Source of the DNA: Corynebacterium jeddahense
GTDB taxonomy: Bacteria > Actinomycetota > Actinomycetes > Mycobacteriales > Mycobacteriaceae
Direction: 5' to 3'
Assembly: GCF_028609865.1 (NCBI RefSeq)
Contig: NZ_CP063194.1
Span: 2,046,001-2,110,000, forward strand
Length of the DNA stretch: 64,000 nt
Shown in pieces: positions 48,134 through 58,568 of this stretch. Both the position numbers and the translations under genes were made by a program. A model generated the notes under the pieces. It worked only from the letters and a program-made list of their open reading frames with translations. It was not told the origin of the DNA and searched no databases. Every line of letters starts with the position of its first letter. Positions within the stretch are counted from its first letter, which is position 1.

Positions 48134-48951
48134 GCGCATTCTGGGCGGATACGTCCTACCTACTCAGTCAGGGGTTCGTGCAGACGACGCTCCTCGCGTG
48201 CGCGCTGCTGGGGATCCTCTCCGGCGTGATGGCGCCGCTGATCGTGCTCCGGCAGATGTCGTTCTCGGTGCACGCGACGAGCGAGCTGGCACTGATGGGC
48301 GCCTCCGCGGCGCTGTTGTTCGGGCTCAACGTCGGCTTCGGGGCGGTGGCGGGCGCAGTGGTCGCGGCGCTCATGCTGGCGGCCCTCGGGCTGAAGGGGC
48401 AGCAGGACTCCGCGGTGGGCGTGGCCATGAGCTTCGGCATGGCGCTGTCCGTGCTGTTCATCCACCTCTACCCGGGCAACTCGAACCGCGCGCTGGCGCT
48501 GCTCACCGGCCAGGTCGTGGGCGTGTCCGGGCAGAACGTCGTGCTGCTCGGGGTGACCACGGCGCTCGTGGTGGGCGTCGTCCTGGCGTTGTGGCGGCCG
48601 CTGCTGTTCTCGTCCGCGGACCCGGTCATGGCCGCCGCGTGCGGGGTTCCGGTGCGCGCGATGGCGCTACTGTTCGCCATGCTCGTGGGCATCGCCTCGG
48701 CGCAGTCGGTGCAGATCGTCGGCGCGCTGCTGGTGATGTCGCTGCTGATCACGCCCGGAGCGGCCGCCGCCCAGGTGACGGCGAACCCGGTGCGCGCGGT
48801 GTGGCTGTCGGTGCTTTTCGCCGAGGTGGCCGCGGTCGGCGGCGTGGTCCTCTCCCTCGCCCCTGGCGTGCCGGTGAGCGTGTTCGTCGCGTTTCTCTCG
48901 TTCGGGATCTACCTCGTCTCCCGGGTGATCGGCTACCTGAAGTCGCGGTAG
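48130..48951 (+). CDS. znuB: Zinc ABC transporter permease (ZnuB-like)
   Basis: A 273-residue membrane protein with about eight helices, of the ABC-3 metal permease family: GVMAPLIVLRQMSFSVHATSELALMGASAA near the N-terminus, LALLTGQVVGVS, and VQIVGALLVMSLLITPGAAA with the coupling region. The GTG at 48130 overlaps the ATPase stop. Completes the znuACB operon. Its 3' end overlaps the convergent DUF2334-like gene by 19 bp. Confidence 0.9.
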   Translation: MSAFWADTSYLLSQGFVQTTLLACALLGILSGVMAPLIVLRQMSFSVHATSELALMGASAALLFGLNVGFGAVAGAVVAALMLAALGLKGQQDSAVGVAMSFGMALSVLFIHLYPGNSNRALALLTGQVVGVSGQNVVLLGVTTALVVGVVLALWRPLLFSSADPVMAAACGVPVRAMALLFAMLVGIASAQSVQIVGALLVMSLLITPGAAAAQVTANPVRAVWLSVLFAEVAAVGGVVLSLAPGVPVSVFVAFLSFGIYLVSRVIGYLKSR

Positions 48952-49607
48952 TCCGCAGGCTGCGCGCCCGCCCCCACGGCGGCGACGGCCGCGGCGAGGA
49001 AGTCGCGGCGCACCTTCTTCTCCCCCAGCTCGCGGCCGGAGACGGACAAGCGGATCGTGTTGCCCTTCGCGGCGCCGCGCTCGGCGGCCTTGATCACGTT
49101 GCGGCGCCACCACTTCGCGGCGCCGTAGCCCTCGCCCACCGACAGGTTGCGGGCTCGCGCGAACCCGCCGGTGTCCAGGCTGTAGATGCCGCGTGTGGAC
49201 GCCGCCACGGAGAAGTCAAATTCCGGCAGCACCTCGAGCGTGCCGTCGGACATGCGCCAGCGCGGCGGCGCGAACATGTCGAGGTCGAAGCCGAGGGCCG
49301 ACATCTGACGGGTCGCGCCCTTGAGCCGCAGCCGCGCCTCGTGGGCACCGAGGTTCGCGAACTCGGAGCGGCGCCCCTGCACGGGCTGGTCGAAGCCGTT
49401 GAGCAGCAAAGCGCGCCCGGCGCGTTGCTCGGTGAGCCACCCGCGGGTGGTCGTGTCCTTGGCCAGGTGCCACTTCTTGTCGATATGCGGCGCCACCAGC
49501 AGCGACACCGGCACCTCCTCGCGGTCGAGGTCGCGGACCAAACCCGCCACGTCCTTCAGCGTCGCGTCGAAGATGGAGGAAATGGAGACAAGCAGGCGGC
49601 CGGGCAT
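48933..49607 (-). CDS. DUF2334-like protein, possible polysaccharide-deacetylase fold
   Basis: A 224-residue protein starting GRLLVSISSIFDATLKDVAG, with PVSLLVAPHIDKKWHL, ALLLNGFDQPV and LGFDLDMFAPPRWRMSDGTLEVLPEFDF. This order of strands resembles DUF2334/NodB-type carbohydrate esterases, but the usual metal-binding His pair (HGY or HxxxH) is not obvious: the expected HG position reads NGFD. It may be a non-catalytic or divergent member. No signal peptide. The neighbours (oligopeptidase B, purC) are, as I recall, a common actinobacterial context. Confidence 0.55.
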   Translation of the reverse strand: MPGRLLVSISSIFDATLKDVAGLVRDLDREEVPVSLLVAPHIDKKWHLAKDTTTRGWLTEQRAGRALLLNGFDQPVQGRRSEFANLGAHEARLRLKGATRQMSALGFDLDMFAPPRWRMSDGTLEVLPEFDFSVAASTRGIYSLDTGGFARARNLSVGEGYGAAKWWRRNVIKAAERGAAKGNTIRLSVSGRELGEKKVRRDFLAAAVAAVGAGAQPADYRDFR

Positions 49608-49659
49608 AAGGGAAATTATCGCACAGAGCGGGGTCGCGCGCGCGGTTGTCGGCGAGCGG

Positions 49660-51747
49660 CTACGCCTCCACCGCCCCGGATTTCACCAGCGTCCACGCGT
49701 ACTCAAACGCGGTCTGCTTCCACTTCGCGTAGCGGCCGGACACGCCGCCGTGCCCTGCGGACATCTCCGTTTTCAGCAGCACCTCGCCGCCGGTGGCCAC
49801 CTCGCGGAGCTTCGCCACCCACTTCGCCGGCTCCACGAACAGCACGCGCGTGTCGTTCAGGCTGGTCACGGCGAGGATGTCCGGGTAGTCCTGCGCCACG
49901 ACGTTCTCGTACGGGGCATACGCCGCCATGTAGTCGTACACCTCGGGATCGTGGTACGGGTCGCCCCACTCCTCCCACTCGCCGACGGTGAGCGGGAGCT
50001 CCGGCTTCAAGATGGAGGTCAGTGGGTCGACGAACGGCACGATCGCCTGGATCCCGGCGAACTTCTCCGGCGCCATGTTCGCCACCGCGCCCATGAGCAG
50101 CCCACCCGCGGACCCGCCCTCGGCCACCATGTGGTCGTAGGTGGTGTATCCCTGCTCCACGAGCGCGTCGGCGCAGGCGATGAAGTCGGTGAACGTGTTC
50201 GCCTTGTGCAGCATCTTGCCGTTGTCGTACCACGCGCGGCCCATCTCGCCGCCGCCGCGCACGTGGGCGCAGGCCCAAATCATGCCGCGGTCCAGCAGCG
50301 ACAGCCGCGACACGGAGAACCCCGGGTCGGTCGAAGACTCGTACGAGCCGTAGCCGTAGAGCAGGGTCGGCGCTGGCGTATCGACGCCCTTTCGGCGCAC
50401 CACGCTCACCGGAATCTCCGCGCCGTCCTCGGCCCGCGCCCACACCCGGAACGCCTCGTAGTCGTCCGCGTTGTAGCCGCCCTCGACCTCCTTCTCCTTG
50501 AGCAGCGTCATCTCCCCGGAGGCCACCGTGTAGTCCAGCACCTGCGACGGTTGGGTGAAGGAGGAGTAGCCGATGCGCACGACGGGCGCGTCCCACTCCG
50601 GGTTTCCGCCCAGGCCCACGGTGTAGAGCTCCTCGGAAAACTCGAGCTCGGTGAAGTCCCCGAAGGCGTCGCCAAGCATCGCGACGGCGAGCCGCGGGAT
50701 GCCGCCGCGGCGGTACCCCATGAACATGAAGTCGCGGTAGGTGTCCACGCCCTCGATGCGCACGCTGTCGGAGTGCTCCACCAGCACGTCGAGCTCGCGC
50801 AGCGGCGGGTACGCGCCGACGGGCACGGTAGCCACGCAGAAGTTCGCCCCGTGCGCGTTGTGGGTGACCACCCAGTGCTCGCGGCCCGCGACGACGGCGA
50901 GGTCCGGGTGGTACTCGACGCCCTCCTCGCGCGGCCACATCACCTTGAACTCCCCGGCCGGGTCGGACATCGGCAGCACGCGGTATTCCGAGGTCAGCGA
51001 GGAGGACGCGGCGATGCACAGGTAGCGCTCCGCGCGGTCGGCGCCGACGCCGACGCCGAACTTCTCGTCCGCCTCCTCGTAGACCAGCACGTCCTCGGCG
51101 GCGTCCGTGCCCACCTGGTGGCGCCACACCTGGTACGGCCGCCAGGCGTCGTCGACGCGCACGTAGAACAGGTAGTCCTCCCCCGCCCAGGTCGCGCCGT
51201 AGAACACGCCCTCGAGCCGGTCCTCGAGCAGCTCGCCGGTCTCGAGGTCCTTGATCCGCAGCGTGAAGCGCTCGTCGCCCGCGGTGTCGTAGGAGTAGGC
51301 GAGCAGCCGGCCCGACGTGGACACCGAGGACGCGCCGAGGGAGAAGAACTCGTGGCCCGCGGCGAGCGTGTTGACGTCGAGAAGCACCTGCTCACCCGGC
51401 ATCTCCTCGCCGACTTCGGGCGGGGTCCACGGGTCGCCCGCGACCGGCACGCGGCACGAGATGCCGTAGTCCTTGCCCTCGAGGGTGCGGCCGTAGTACC
51501 ACCAGTCACCCTGGCGCTGCGGCACGGACATGTCCGTTTCCTTGATGCGGGACTTGATCTCGCCGTAGACGTCGTCCACGAGCCCGGACCAGGCTGCGGT
51601 CCGGGACTCGGTGTACGCGTTTTCCGCCTCGAGGTACTCGATGACCTCGGGGTTGTCCTTATCCCTCAGCCACTCGTAGTCGTCCACGAACTCGCGGCCG
51701 TGGAACGTCCTGGTGATGGGGTGCTTCGCTGCCTGTGGTTCCCTCAC
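49660..51747 (-). CDS. ptrB: Oligopeptidase B-like prolyl oligopeptidase family peptidase
   Basis: A 695-residue cytosolic S9 serine peptidase: N-terminal [31 protein letters not shown], a seven-bladed propeller to about residue 410, then an alpha/beta-hydrolase domain with the nucleophile in [14 protein letters not shown], Asp in [15 protein letters not shown] and His in [36 protein letters not shown] is typical of oligopeptidase B (cleavage after basic residues). The GTG at 51747 overlaps the purC stop by 4 bp, so I choose it over upstream codons within purC. Contains one CGTCGATACGC motif (KGVDTP). Confidence 0.92.
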   Translation of the reverse strand: MREPQAAKHPITRTFHGREFVDDYEWLRDKDNPEVIEYLEAENAYTESRTAAWSGLVDDVYGEIKSRIKETDMSVPQRQGDWWYYGRTLEGKDYGISCRVPVAGDPWTPPEVGEEMPGEQVLLDVNTLAAGHEFFSLGASSVSTSGRLLAYSYDTAGDERFTLRIKDLETGELLEDRLEGVFYGATWAGEDYLFYVRVDDAWRPYQVWRHQVGTDAAEDVLVYEEADEKFGVGVGADRAERYLCIAASSSLTSEYRVLPMSDPAGEFKVMWPREEGVEYHPDLAVVAGREHWVVTHNAHGANFCVATVPVGAYPPLRELDVLVEHSDSVRIEGVDTYRDFMFMGYRRGGIPRLAVAMLGDAFGDFTELEFSEELYTVGLGGNPEWDAPVVRIGYSSFTQPSQVLDYTVASGEMTLLKEKEVEGGYNADDYEAFRVWARAEDGAEIPVSVVRRKGVDTPAPTLLYGYGSYESSTDPGFSVSRLSLLDRGMIWACAHVRGGGEMGRAWYDNGKMLHKANTFTDFIACADALVEQGYTTYDHMVAEGGSAGGLLMGAVANMAPEKFAGIQAIVPFVDPLTSILKPELPLTVGEWEEWGDPYHDPEVYDYMAAYAPYENVVAQDYPDILAVTSLNDTRVLFVEPAKWVAKLREVATGGEVLLKTEMSAGHGGVSGRYAKWKQTAFEYAWTLVKSGAVEA

Positions 51748-52640
51748 GCGGCCTGCCCCGGCCACTCGGAGAAGCGGCGGCCGCTGAGACGCTCGTACGC
51801 CTCGATGTAGCGGTCGCGGGTCGCCTCCACCACGGATCCGGGCAGCTCCGGCGGCATGCTGCCGTCCGAGCGGTCCCACCCGGACTTCGGCCCGGTGAGC
51901 CAGTTGCGCACGTACTGCTTGTCAAAGCTGGGCTGGTCCTTGCCCTCCTCGTAGCCGTCTGCCGGCCAGTAGCGGGAGGAATCCGGGGTGAGCACCTCGT
52001 CGGCGAGCACGAGCTGGCCGTCCCCGTCGAGGCCGAACTCGAACTTCGTGTCCGCGAGGATGATGCCCTTCGACTCCGCGTACTCGGCGGCGCGGGTGTA
52101 GATGTCCAGCGTCGCGTCGCGCAGGCGGCCGGCGAGGTCCGCGCCGAGCTTGCTGGCGACGTGCTCGAACGTCACGTTGACATCGTGCTCGCCCTGCTCC
52201 GCCTTCGTCGCCGGGGTGAAGATCGGCTCGTCCAGCTTGGATGCTTCTTTCAGCCCCTCGGGCAGCTTCACGCCGCAGATGCGGCCGGTGGCGTCGTACT
52301 CCTTCTTCCCGGAGCCGGTGAGGTAGCCGCGGGCGACGCACTCGAACGGCACCATGTCCAGCTTCTTCACCACCATCGCGCGGCCGAGCACGTCCTCCGG
52401 GATGCGCTCGTCGTCGATGGGGCCGGCCAGGTGGTTCGGCACGTCCGACAGCAGGTCGAAGAAGAACATCGAGGTGGCGGTGAGGATCCGGCCCTTGTCC
52501 GGGATCGCTGGCTCGAGGGAGAAGTCGAACGCCGAAATGCGGTCGGTGGCCACCATGAGCAGGGTCTGGTCATCCACCTCGTAGATTTCGCGGACCTTGC
52601 CGCCGGAGATGTGTGCGTAATCGGAAAGCTCTGGACGCAT
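51744..52640 (-). CDS. purC: SAICAR synthetase
   Basis: A 298-residue enzyme ligating aspartate to CAIR (step eight of purine synthesis). Motifs are [26 protein letters not shown] near the N-terminus, [32 protein letters not shown] and [17 protein letters not shown]. The ATG at 52640 is 7 nt after TATACT, indicating a leaderless mRNA; the longer open frame is antisense to the lipoprotein gene. Coupled to ptrB by a 4-bp overlap. Confidence 0.96.
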   Translation of the reverse strand: MRPELSDYAHISGGKVREIYEVDDQTLLMVATDRISAFDFSLEPAIPDKGRILTATSMFFFDLLSDVPNHLAGPIDDERIPEDVLGRAMVVKKLDMVPFECVARGYLTGSGKKEYDATGRICGVKLPEGLKEASKLDEPIFTPATKAEQGEHDVNVTFEHVASKLGADLAGRLRDATLDIYTRAAEYAESKGIILADTKFEFGLDGDGQLVLADEVLTPDSSRYWPADGYEEGKDQPSFDKQYVRNWLTGPKSGWDRSDGSMPPELPGSVVEATRDRYIEAYERLSGRRFSEWPGQAA

Positions 52641-52646
52641 GCGCGT

Positions 52647-52653
52647 TAGTATA
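52647..52653. promoter_or_regulatory. Shared bidirectional -10 element, purC/lipoprotein
   Basis: TAGTATA reads TAGTAT on the plus strand (7 nt before the GTG at 52660) and TATACT on the minus strand (7 nt before the purC ATG). The start codons are 19 bp apart. Confidence 0.6.
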
Positions 52654-52659
52654 TTCGGC

Positions 52660-53187
52660 GTGATAAAACGCGCGACCGCAGTCCTGCTCCCCCTCGCGCT
52701 GGTCGCGTGCGCTGCGCCTTCGGCGTTCGACGGCGAGATGCCGGACTTCACCGCCTCGCGCGACGGGGCGACCTTCCGCTTCGGGCAGACCGCGAAGGTG
52801 GTCACGGAAGACGTCCGCTACCACGTCCCCGTCCAGTGGGAAATTACGGTCGACTCGCCCGACTCCGAGCGCGCACCCCGCAGCGCGAAGGAAGCAATGG
52901 ACATCGTCTGCTTCCCCGTCACGTTCACCCCGGTCGCGGTCGGGGACTTCCCCGTCGACGTCACCGTCGCCCTGCCGAAGCTTTCGCCTATCGACGGCGA
53001 CCTCGCCGCGAACGAGGCCGACCCGGCCTACTGCGGCGAGTCCGACATCTCCGGCTACACGCCCGACCTCAAGGCCGGGGAGCACTACACGGGCTACGTC
53101 GCGTCGTGGTCGGGCACCGCCGACCGCGGGATCGTGGGCTCCGGCGTCGAGCTGTCCACGCCGGAGACCACGCTCACCTGGAAGTAG
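52660..53187 (+). CDS. Putative lipoprotein of unknown function
   Basis: A 175-residue protein with a short lipoprotein signal peptide ([16 protein letters not shown], Cys17). The mature part is beta-rich and acidic: [71 protein letters not shown]. Two Cys (in IVCFP and YCGES) may form a disulfide. I do not recognise a family. I take the GTG at 52660, giving a compact signal peptide and a leaderless promoter; the ATG at 52639 is the alternative and would overlap the purC start. Confidence 0.75.
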   Translation: MIKRATAVLLPLALVACAAPSAFDGEMPDFTASRDGATFRFGQTAKVVTEDVRYHVPVQWEITVDSPDSERAPRSAKEAMDIVCFPVTFTPVAVGDFPVDVTVALPKLSPIDGDLAANEADPAYCGESDISGYTPDLKAGEHYTGYVASWSGTADRGIVGSGVELSTPETTLTWK

Positions 53188-53203
53188 GCGCCGGAACCAG
53201 GCG

Positions 53204-54640
53204 CTACAGGATGTCGCCGGGGGTGTAGGCGGCGGCCTCCGGATGGGCGTCGATACGCGACTGCACCCGCGCGAGCACCCGGTCCACCTGGGACTCCGCC
53301 GCCCCGATGAACGCGTGGCGGTCGGCGAGCGCCGCCTCGAGCTGGGCCTGATCGAGCGGGAGGCGCTCGTCGGCGGCGAGGCGCTCGACGAGGTTCTGCT
53401 CCGCGCCGTGCTCGCGCATGTCGAGCGCCATCGCGACGGCGTTCTCCTTGATCACCTCGTGCGCCGTTTCGCGCCCGACGCCCGCGCGCACCGACGCCAT
53501 GAGGATGCGCGTGGTGGCCAAAAACGGCAGGTAGCGGTCGAGCTCGCGGTTGATCATCGCGGGGAACGCGCCGAACTCGTCGAGGACGGTGAGCATGGTC
53601 TCCAGCTGGCCGTCGATGGCGAAGAACGCGTCCGGCAGCGCCACGCGGCGCACGACGGAGCAGAACACGTCGCCCTCGTTCCACTGCTGGCCGGCGAGAT
53701 CCGCGACCATGGTGAGGTAGCCGCGCAGGATCACCTGGAAGCCGCAGACGCGCTCGCAGGAGCGCGCGTTCATCTTGTGCGGCATGGCGGAGGAGCCGAC
53801 CTGGCCCTCCTTGAAACCCTCGGTGACCGTCTCGTTGCCGGCCATGAGCCGGATCGTGGTGGCCAGCGACGACGGGCCCGCGCCGAGCTGCACGAGCGCG
53901 GACACGACGTCGAAGTCGAGCGAGCGCGGGTAGACCTGCCCGACGGAGTCGAAGATCCGGTCAAACCCGAGGCCGTCCGCGATGCCGTGCTCCAGCTCCG
54001 CAAGCTTTGCCTCGTCCCCACCCATGAGGTCGAGCATGTCCTGCGCGGTACCCATCGGACCCTTGATGCCGCGCAGCGGGTAGCGCTCCAGGAGCTCCTC
54101 GATGCGCTCGACCGCGACGAGGATCTCGTCCGCGGCGGAGGCGAAGCGCTTGCCCAGCGTCGTCGCCTGCGCCGCCACGTTGTGGGAGCGCCCCGCCATG
54201 ACCAGGCTCTTGTACTCCCCTGCGCGGTTGCCCACGGCCTTGAGCAGCGCGACCGCCTTGTCGCGCGTGAGCTCGAGCGACTGCCGGATTTGCAGCTGCT
54301 CCACGTTCTCGGTGAGGTCGCGCGAGGTCATTCCCTTGTGGATCTCCTCGTGCCCCGCGAGCGAGTTGAACTCCTCGATGCGCGCCTTCACGTCGTGGCG
54401 GGTCACCTTTTCGCGCTCGCTTATCGACGCCACATCCACGTGGTCAATGACCCGCTCGTAGTCCTCGATGGCGCCCTCGGCCACCTCGACCCCGAGCTCC
54501 TTTTGTGCCTTGAGCACCGCGATCCACAGCTGGCGCTCGAGCACGATCTTGTGCTCCGGCGCCCAGATCGTCGCCATCTCCGGCGAGGCGTAGCGGTTGC
54601 TCAGGACGTTTGCGTTGTTCGGTTTCACGGGCTTCATCAT
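53204..54640 (-). CDS. purB: Adenylosuccinate lyase
   Basis: A 478-residue fumarase/aspartase-superfamily enzyme acting twice in purine synthesis (SAICAR to AICAR, adenylosuccinate to AMP). Readable: [17 protein letters not shown], the catalytic His region [12 protein letters not shown] and [17 protein letters not shown], and the signature loop [19 protein letters not shown]. The start ATGATG at 54640 overlaps the purD stop (ATGA), so purD-purB are coupled. Contains CGTCGATACGC-type motifs at 53248 and 54419. Confidence 0.96.
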   Translation of the reverse strand: MMKPVKPNNANVLSNRYASPEMATIWAPEHKIVLERQLWIAVLKAQKELGVEVAEGAIEDYERVIDHVDVASISEREKVTRHDVKARIEEFNSLAGHEEIHKGMTSRDLTENVEQLQIRQSLELTRDKAVALLKAVGNRAGEYKSLVMAGRSHNVAAQATTLGKRFASAADEILVAVERIEELLERYPLRGIKGPMGTAQDMLDLMGGDEAKLAELEHGIADGLGFDRIFDSVGQVYPRSLDFDVVSALVQLGAGPSSLATTIRLMAGNETVTEGFKEGQVGSSAMPHKMNARSCERVCGFQVILRGYLTMVADLAGQQWNEGDVFCSVVRRVALPDAFFAIDGQLETMLTVLDEFGAFPAMINRELDRYLPFLATTRILMASVRAGVGRETAHEVIKENAVAMALDMREHGAEQNLVERLAADERLPLDQAQLEAALADRHAFIGAAESQVDRVLARVQSRIDAHPEAAAYTPGDIL

Positions 54641-55896
54641 AGGGAGATGGCCCCCTCGATCGCGGGGCGGGCGATGTCCTTGCGGTAGAACGAGCCCGGC
54701 AGCTCGATGCCGCCGATGACCTCGTACGCGTCCGCTACCGCCTCCTCGAGGGTCGCGCCGTGGCCGACCGCGCCGAGCACCCGGCCGCCGGACGCGAGGT
54801 AGTTCCCGCCCTCGAGCCCGCCCTCGAGTGCCGTGCCCGCGTGGAGCACCTTCGAGGCGTCGTCGAGCGCGTCGCCGGTGATCACGCCGCCGGTCTTCGC
54901 CGCCTGCGGGTAGCCCTCCGCGGCGAGCACGACGAGGGCGGCGTAGCCGTCCTTCCACTCCAGCGGGCCAACCTCGCCCAGACGCCCCTCGGCGACGGCG
55001 AGCAGCACGTCCGCGAGCGGGGTTTCCAGCAGCGAGAGCACCGCTTGGGTCTCCGGGTCCCCGAAGCGGGCGTTGAACTCCACCACCGCCGGGCCCTCCG
55101 GCCCCCACGCGGCGCCGATGTAGAGCAGCCCCTGGTACGGGGTGCCGCGGCGCACCATCTCGGCGGCGACGGGGTGGGCGATCTCGTCCACGATCGTCTG
55201 CACCCCGTCCTCCGGCAGCCACGGCAGCGGGGCGTAGGCGCCCATGCCACCGGTGTTCGGGCCCTCGTCGTTGTCATAGGCGCGCTTGTGGTCCTGCGCG
55301 GGCTTGAGCGGTACGACCGTCTCCCCGTCCACCAGGCAGAACAGGGAGACCTCCGGGCCCTCGAGGAAGCTCTCGAACAGCACCGGGTTGCCGGCGTTCA
55401 GCACGGCCTCGGCGTGGGCGCGCGCCTCTGCGCGGTCCTCGGTGACCACGACACCCTTGCCGCCGGCGAGCCCGTCGTCCTTGACCACGTAGCGCGGGCC
55501 GTACTCGTCCAGCGCCGCCGCGAGGTCGTCGGCGGACTCGACGCGCGTCGCCGCCGCGGTGCGCACGCCGGCGGCGGCCATGACGTCTTTCGCAAACGCC
55601 TTGGAACCCTCGAGCTGCGCGGCCGCCTTGGTGGGGCCAAACACGGGAATCCCAGCCTCGGCGAGCGCGTCCGCGGCGCCCGCCACGAGCGGTACCTCGG
55701 GGCCGATAACGACGAGCTCCGCGGCGACGTCGCGGGCCAGCTCCACGATGGCTTCCGGGGAGGCGACGTCCACCGGACGGACCGTCGCCAAGCGAGCCAT
55801 GCCCGCGTTGCCCGGCGCGACCGTGAGCTCGTGTCCGTGCATTGCGTGCAACAGGGCGTGTTCGCGGCCGCCCGAGCCGATGACAAGGATGCGCAT
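54637..55896 (-). CDS. purD: Phosphoribosylamine-glycine ligase (GAR synthetase)
   Basis: A 419-residue ATP-grasp enzyme for the second purine step. Typical stretches: [83 protein letters not shown] and [14 protein letters not shown]. The ATG at 55896 follows GGGGGAC and is also 7 nt after TAAATT. Divergent from the HIT gene with 31 bp between starts. Translationally coupled to purB. Confidence 0.96.
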   Translation of the reverse strand: MRILVIGSGGREHALLHAMHGHELTVAPGNAGMARLATVRPVDVASPEAIVELARDVAAELVVIGPEVPLVAGAADALAEAGIPVFGPTKAAAQLEGSKAFAKDVMAAAGVRTAAATRVESADDLAAALDEYGPRYVVKDDGLAGGKGVVVTEDRAEARAHAEAVLNAGNPVLFESFLEGPEVSLFCLVDGETVVPLKPAQDHKRAYDNDEGPNTGGMGAYAPLPWLPEDGVQTIVDEIAHPVAAEMVRRGTPYQGLLYIGAAWGPEGPAVVEFNARFGDPETQAVLSLLETPLADVLLAVAEGRLGEVGPLEWKDGYAALVVLAAEGYPQAAKTGGVITGDALDDASKVLHAGTALEGGLEGGNYLASGGRVLGAVGHGATLEEAVADAYEVIGGIELPGSFYRKDIARPAIEGAISL

Positions 55897-55903
55897 GTCC
55901 CCC

Positions 55904-55919
55904 AATTTACCGGTACCGT
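55904..55919. promoter_or_regulatory. Compact divergent promoter region, purD/HIT
   Basis: Minus strand TAAATT (55909-55904) ends 7 nt before purD; plus strand TACCGT (55914-55919) ends 8 nt before the HIT gene. The two elements are 4 bp apart. Confidence 0.45.
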
Positions 55920-55927
55920 CAGAACAC

Positions 55928-56347
55928 ATGAGCACCGTATTCAGCAAGATCATCGCAGGCGACATCCCGGGGCGCATCGTGTACAAGGACGACACGGTCG
56001 CCGCGTTCCTCACCATCGAGCCGGTGGCGTACGGCCACACGCTCATCGCCCCGGTCGAGGAGATCGACAAGTGGACCGACATCCCGGCCGGCCTCTGGGC
56101 GCATATGAACGAGGTCGCGCAGAACGTCGGCAAGGTGATCGTGGAGAAGTTCGACGCCGAGCGCGCCGGCTACCTCATCGCCGGCTTCGAGGTGCCGCAC
56201 GCGCACATCCACGTCTTCCCCGCCGACGACATGTCGGGCTACAACCTTTCGAGCGCGATGCGTCACGACGAAACGGACGACGCGAAAATGGACGCCGCCG
56301 CCGAAGCCATCCGCGAGGGGCTTACGCAGCAGACGGCAGCGAAATAG
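55928..56347 (+). CDS. HIT-family nucleotide hydrolase
   Basis: A 139-residue histidine-triad protein. The signature HAHIHVFP (91-98) holds the triad His91, 93 and 95; [18 protein letters not shown] and [19 protein letters not shown] at the N-terminus match the Hint/HIT group acting on purine nucleoside phosphoramidates and adenylylated compounds. Probably leaderless. Its 3' end overlaps that of the convergent kinase gene by 26 bp. Confidence 0.92.
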   Translation: MSTVFSKIIAGDIPGRIVYKDDTVAAFLTIEPVAYGHTLIAPVEEIDKWTDIPAGLWAHMNEVAQNVGKVIVEKFDAERAGYLIAGFEVPHAHIHVFPADDMSGYNLSSAMRHDETDDAKMDAAAEAIREGLTQQTAAK

Positions 56348-57698
56348 TAAACGTCGAGCCCTGGCCCGGCGCGGTTTCCACCCTGATCGTGCCGCCGTGA
56401 GCCTCCACGAGGGACTTGGTGATGGCCAGTCCCAGCCCCGAGCCGCCCGTGGAGCGGGTGCGCGAGGTGTCGGCGCGGTAGAAGCGCTCGAAGATGTGCT
56501 CCGCGTCCTTCGCCTCCATGCCGCGGCCGTTGTCGGCGACGTCGATGACCACGCGGTCGAGGTTGTGGCGCACCGTGACGGTCACCTCCGCCTCCGGCCC
56601 GCCGTGCTTGAACGCGTTGGTAACCAGGTTGAGCAGCACCTGGTAGAGCCGGTCCGGGTCGCCGTTGACCATGGCGACCTCCGGCGTGTCCGCCACGACC
56701 TCGAGCTTCCGGTCCGGGAACGCGCCGCGCGCGGTGTCTTTCACCGACATGACCAGCTCGAGCACGTCGACAGGTTTCTTGTTCAGGCGCGCGCCCTCTG
56801 CGCGGGTGAGGGCGAGCAGGTCCTCGACGAGCAGCTGCATGCGGGCGGACTCCTCGTCGATCTTTGACAGCACCATCTCTGGGTCGCCGCCCATGCGGTA
56901 GAGCTCCGCGTAGCCGCGGATGCTCGTCAGCGGGGTGCGCAGCTCGTGGGAGGCGTCGCCGACGAACCGACGCATCTGCTCCTCCTGCGTCTGCGCGTTC
57001 TCCAGGGACTCCTGCAGCCTGCTCACCATCGTGTTCATGGCGTAGGAGAGCTTGCCCACCTCCGTGTCCTTCGGCCAGGCGGGCACGCGGCGGTCGTGGT
57101 CGCCGTTGGCGATAGCCAGCGCGGTGTCCTCCACCGTCTTCAGCGGCGCGAGCGCCCGGGCGACGAGGAGGTACGACCCCACGCCGATGCCGCACAGCGC
57201 GAGCACACCGACGCTGCCCTCGACCCACGCGAGCGCGCGTAGCATGCGCGACTCCGGCTCGAGGGACTTGGCCACGTACTGGATGGTGCCGTTGGTTTCC
57301 ATGTGCGCGACGGCGCGCCACCGCTTCTGCGGCTGCTCAGAACCCGGCAGCGAGGTCACGGTCTGCGGCGTGTCCAGGGCCGTGAGCTGGTCGTAGTCGG
57401 GCGGACTCGACTCGCCGCGGCGCGGGATCCGGTCGCTCATGCCGGGGTACTGCGTCGCCTGGTTGAATTCGCTCGGCAGCGAGCCGAAGTTGAACTGCCA
57501 CCCCGCGCTCTGCAGGGCCCACGTGCTCAACCCCTCCTCGAGCTGGTCGTCGGCGCGGCCAATGAGCAGGTGGCGCATGACGTAGAACGTGAGCAGGGAG
57601 CTCAGGGCGGTGCCGATGACGGAGACCGCCATCACCGCCGTGACCAGCTGGCGCTTGAGCGGCTTCTTGGACGTCGCCGTCAGTACGGAGTACCCCAT
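56322..57698 (-). CDS. phoS: Sensor histidine kinase, PhoS-like
   Basis: A 458-residue sensor: helix 1 (about 18-42), an extracytoplasmic domain to about 155, helix 2 (about 160-182), HAMP (LAPLKTVEDTALAIANGD), a HisKA domain with His251 in RRFVGDASHELRTPLTSIRG, and an ATPase domain with NLVTNAFKHG (N box), DNGRGM (G1), FERFYRAD (F box) and GSGLGLAI (G2). Gene order near purB-purD-HIT matches my recollection of C. glutamicum phoSR, the phosphate-starvation system, so I propose PhoS. The signal sensed is not visible in sequence. It follows the regulator gene by 6 bp. Confidence 0.83.
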   Translation of the reverse strand: MGYSVLTATSKKPLKRQLVTAVMAVSVIGTALSSLLTFYVMRHLLIGRADDQLEEGLSTWALQSAGWQFNFGSLPSEFNQATQYPGMSDRIPRRGESSPPDYDQLTALDTPQTVTSLPGSEQPQKRWRAVAHMETNGTIQYVAKSLEPESRMLRALAWVEGSVGVLALCGIGVGSYLLVARALAPLKTVEDTALAIANGDHDRRVPAWPKDTEVGKLSYAMNTMVSRLQESLENAQTQEEQMRRFVGDASHELRTPLTSIRGYAELYRMGGDPEMVLSKIDEESARMQLLVEDLLALTRAEGARLNKKPVDVLELVMSVKDTARGAFPDRKLEVVADTPEVAMVNGDPDRLYQVLLNLVTNAFKHGGPEAEVTVTVRHNLDRVVIDVADNGRGMEAKDAEHIFERFYRADTSRTRSTGGSGLGLAITKSLVEAHGGTIRVETAPGQGSTFTISLPSAA

Positions 57699-57704
57699 GG
57701 GCGG

Positions 57705-58412
57705 CTACTGGCGCGGGGTGCGCAGCACGTAGCCGACACCGCGGACGGTGTGGATGAGCTGCACGTCGCCGGTGTCCACCTTGCGGCGCAGGTAGGAGAT
57801 GTATGACTCCACGACGTTGCCGTCGCCGCCGAAGTCGTAGTGCCAGACGTTGTCCAGGATCTTCGCCTTGGACACGACCACCTCCGCGTTGAGCATGAGG
57901 TAGCGCAGCAGGTTGAACTCGGTGGGCGAGAGTTCCACGATCTCGCCGGCCTTGGTCACCTCGTGCGTGTCGTCGTTGAGCGTGAGGTCGGCGTAGCGCA
58001 GCGTCGAATCGCCCTCGCCCTCGTCCGTAACGTTGCCGCGGCGCAGGATCACGCGCAGGCGGGTGACCACCTCCTCGAGGGAGAACGGCTTGGTCACGTA
58101 GTCGTCCGCGCCGATGGTCAGGCCGTGGATGCGGTCCTCCACCGCGTCCTTCGCGGTGAGGAACAGCACCGGCGCGTCGAGGCCCTCCGCGCGCAGCTTG
58201 CTCAGCAGCTCGAACCCGTCCATCTCCGGCATCATCACGTCGAGGATGTAGGCGTCCGGCTTCCACGTCCGCGCAAGCTCGAGGGCGGCCGAACCCGAGT
58301 TGGCGCTTTCCACCTCGAAGCCTTGGAACTTCAGGGAGACGGTCAGCAGCTCCACAATGTTCGGTTCGTCGTCGACGACGAGCACCTTGAGGTTCTGGGC
58401 GGTCTCAGTCAT
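57705..58412 (-). CDS. phoR: OmpR-family response regulator, PhoR-like
   Basis: A 235-residue regulator with a receiver domain (VVDDEPNIVELL, phosphorylation site Asp58 in YILDVMMPEMDG, TAKDAVEDRIHGLTIGADDY, and KPFSLEEV) and a winged-helix domain (about 135-232: LTLNDDTHEVTKAGEIVELSPTEFNLL-type start and ESYISYLRRKVD recognition helix). In corynebacteria PhoR is the response regulator of the phosphate-starvation system (the letter usage is reversed relative to E. coli). The ATG at 58412 is chosen because GGAG lies 8 nt upstream. Likely target in this window: the repeats upstream of pstS. Confidence 0.83.
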   Translation of the reverse strand: MTETAQNLKVLVVDDEPNIVELLTVSLKFQGFEVESANSGSAALELARTWKPDAYILDVMMPEMDGFELLSKLRAEGLDAPVLFLTAKDAVEDRIHGLTIGADDYVTKPFSLEEVVTRLRVILRRGNVTDEGEGDSTLRYADLTLNDDTHEVTKAGEIVELSPTEFNLLRYLMLNAEVVVSKAKILDNVWHYDFGGDGNVVESYISYLRRKVDTGDVQLIHTVRGVGYVLRTPRQ

Positions 58413-58568
58413 GGTCTGCACTCCGTTTCAACAGGTTTTCTGGCCCGAGCATCAGTCGCGCCCAAGCATTACTCAAGCGATCTAACCTCACCTTACTGAG
58501 CGTTTGCTGTACGTGCGCTGTATTCCCCCGACGGCGTTGCCCCGAAAACGGTGCGAGCAAAAAAGTGG

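Noticed and set aside
58480..58500. DtxR-type iron box upstream of the PhoR-like gene (GTAAGGTGAGGTTAG)
   Set aside because: It has AGGT half-site character but lacks the inverted symmetry of a DtxR site; similarity is too weak to claim.
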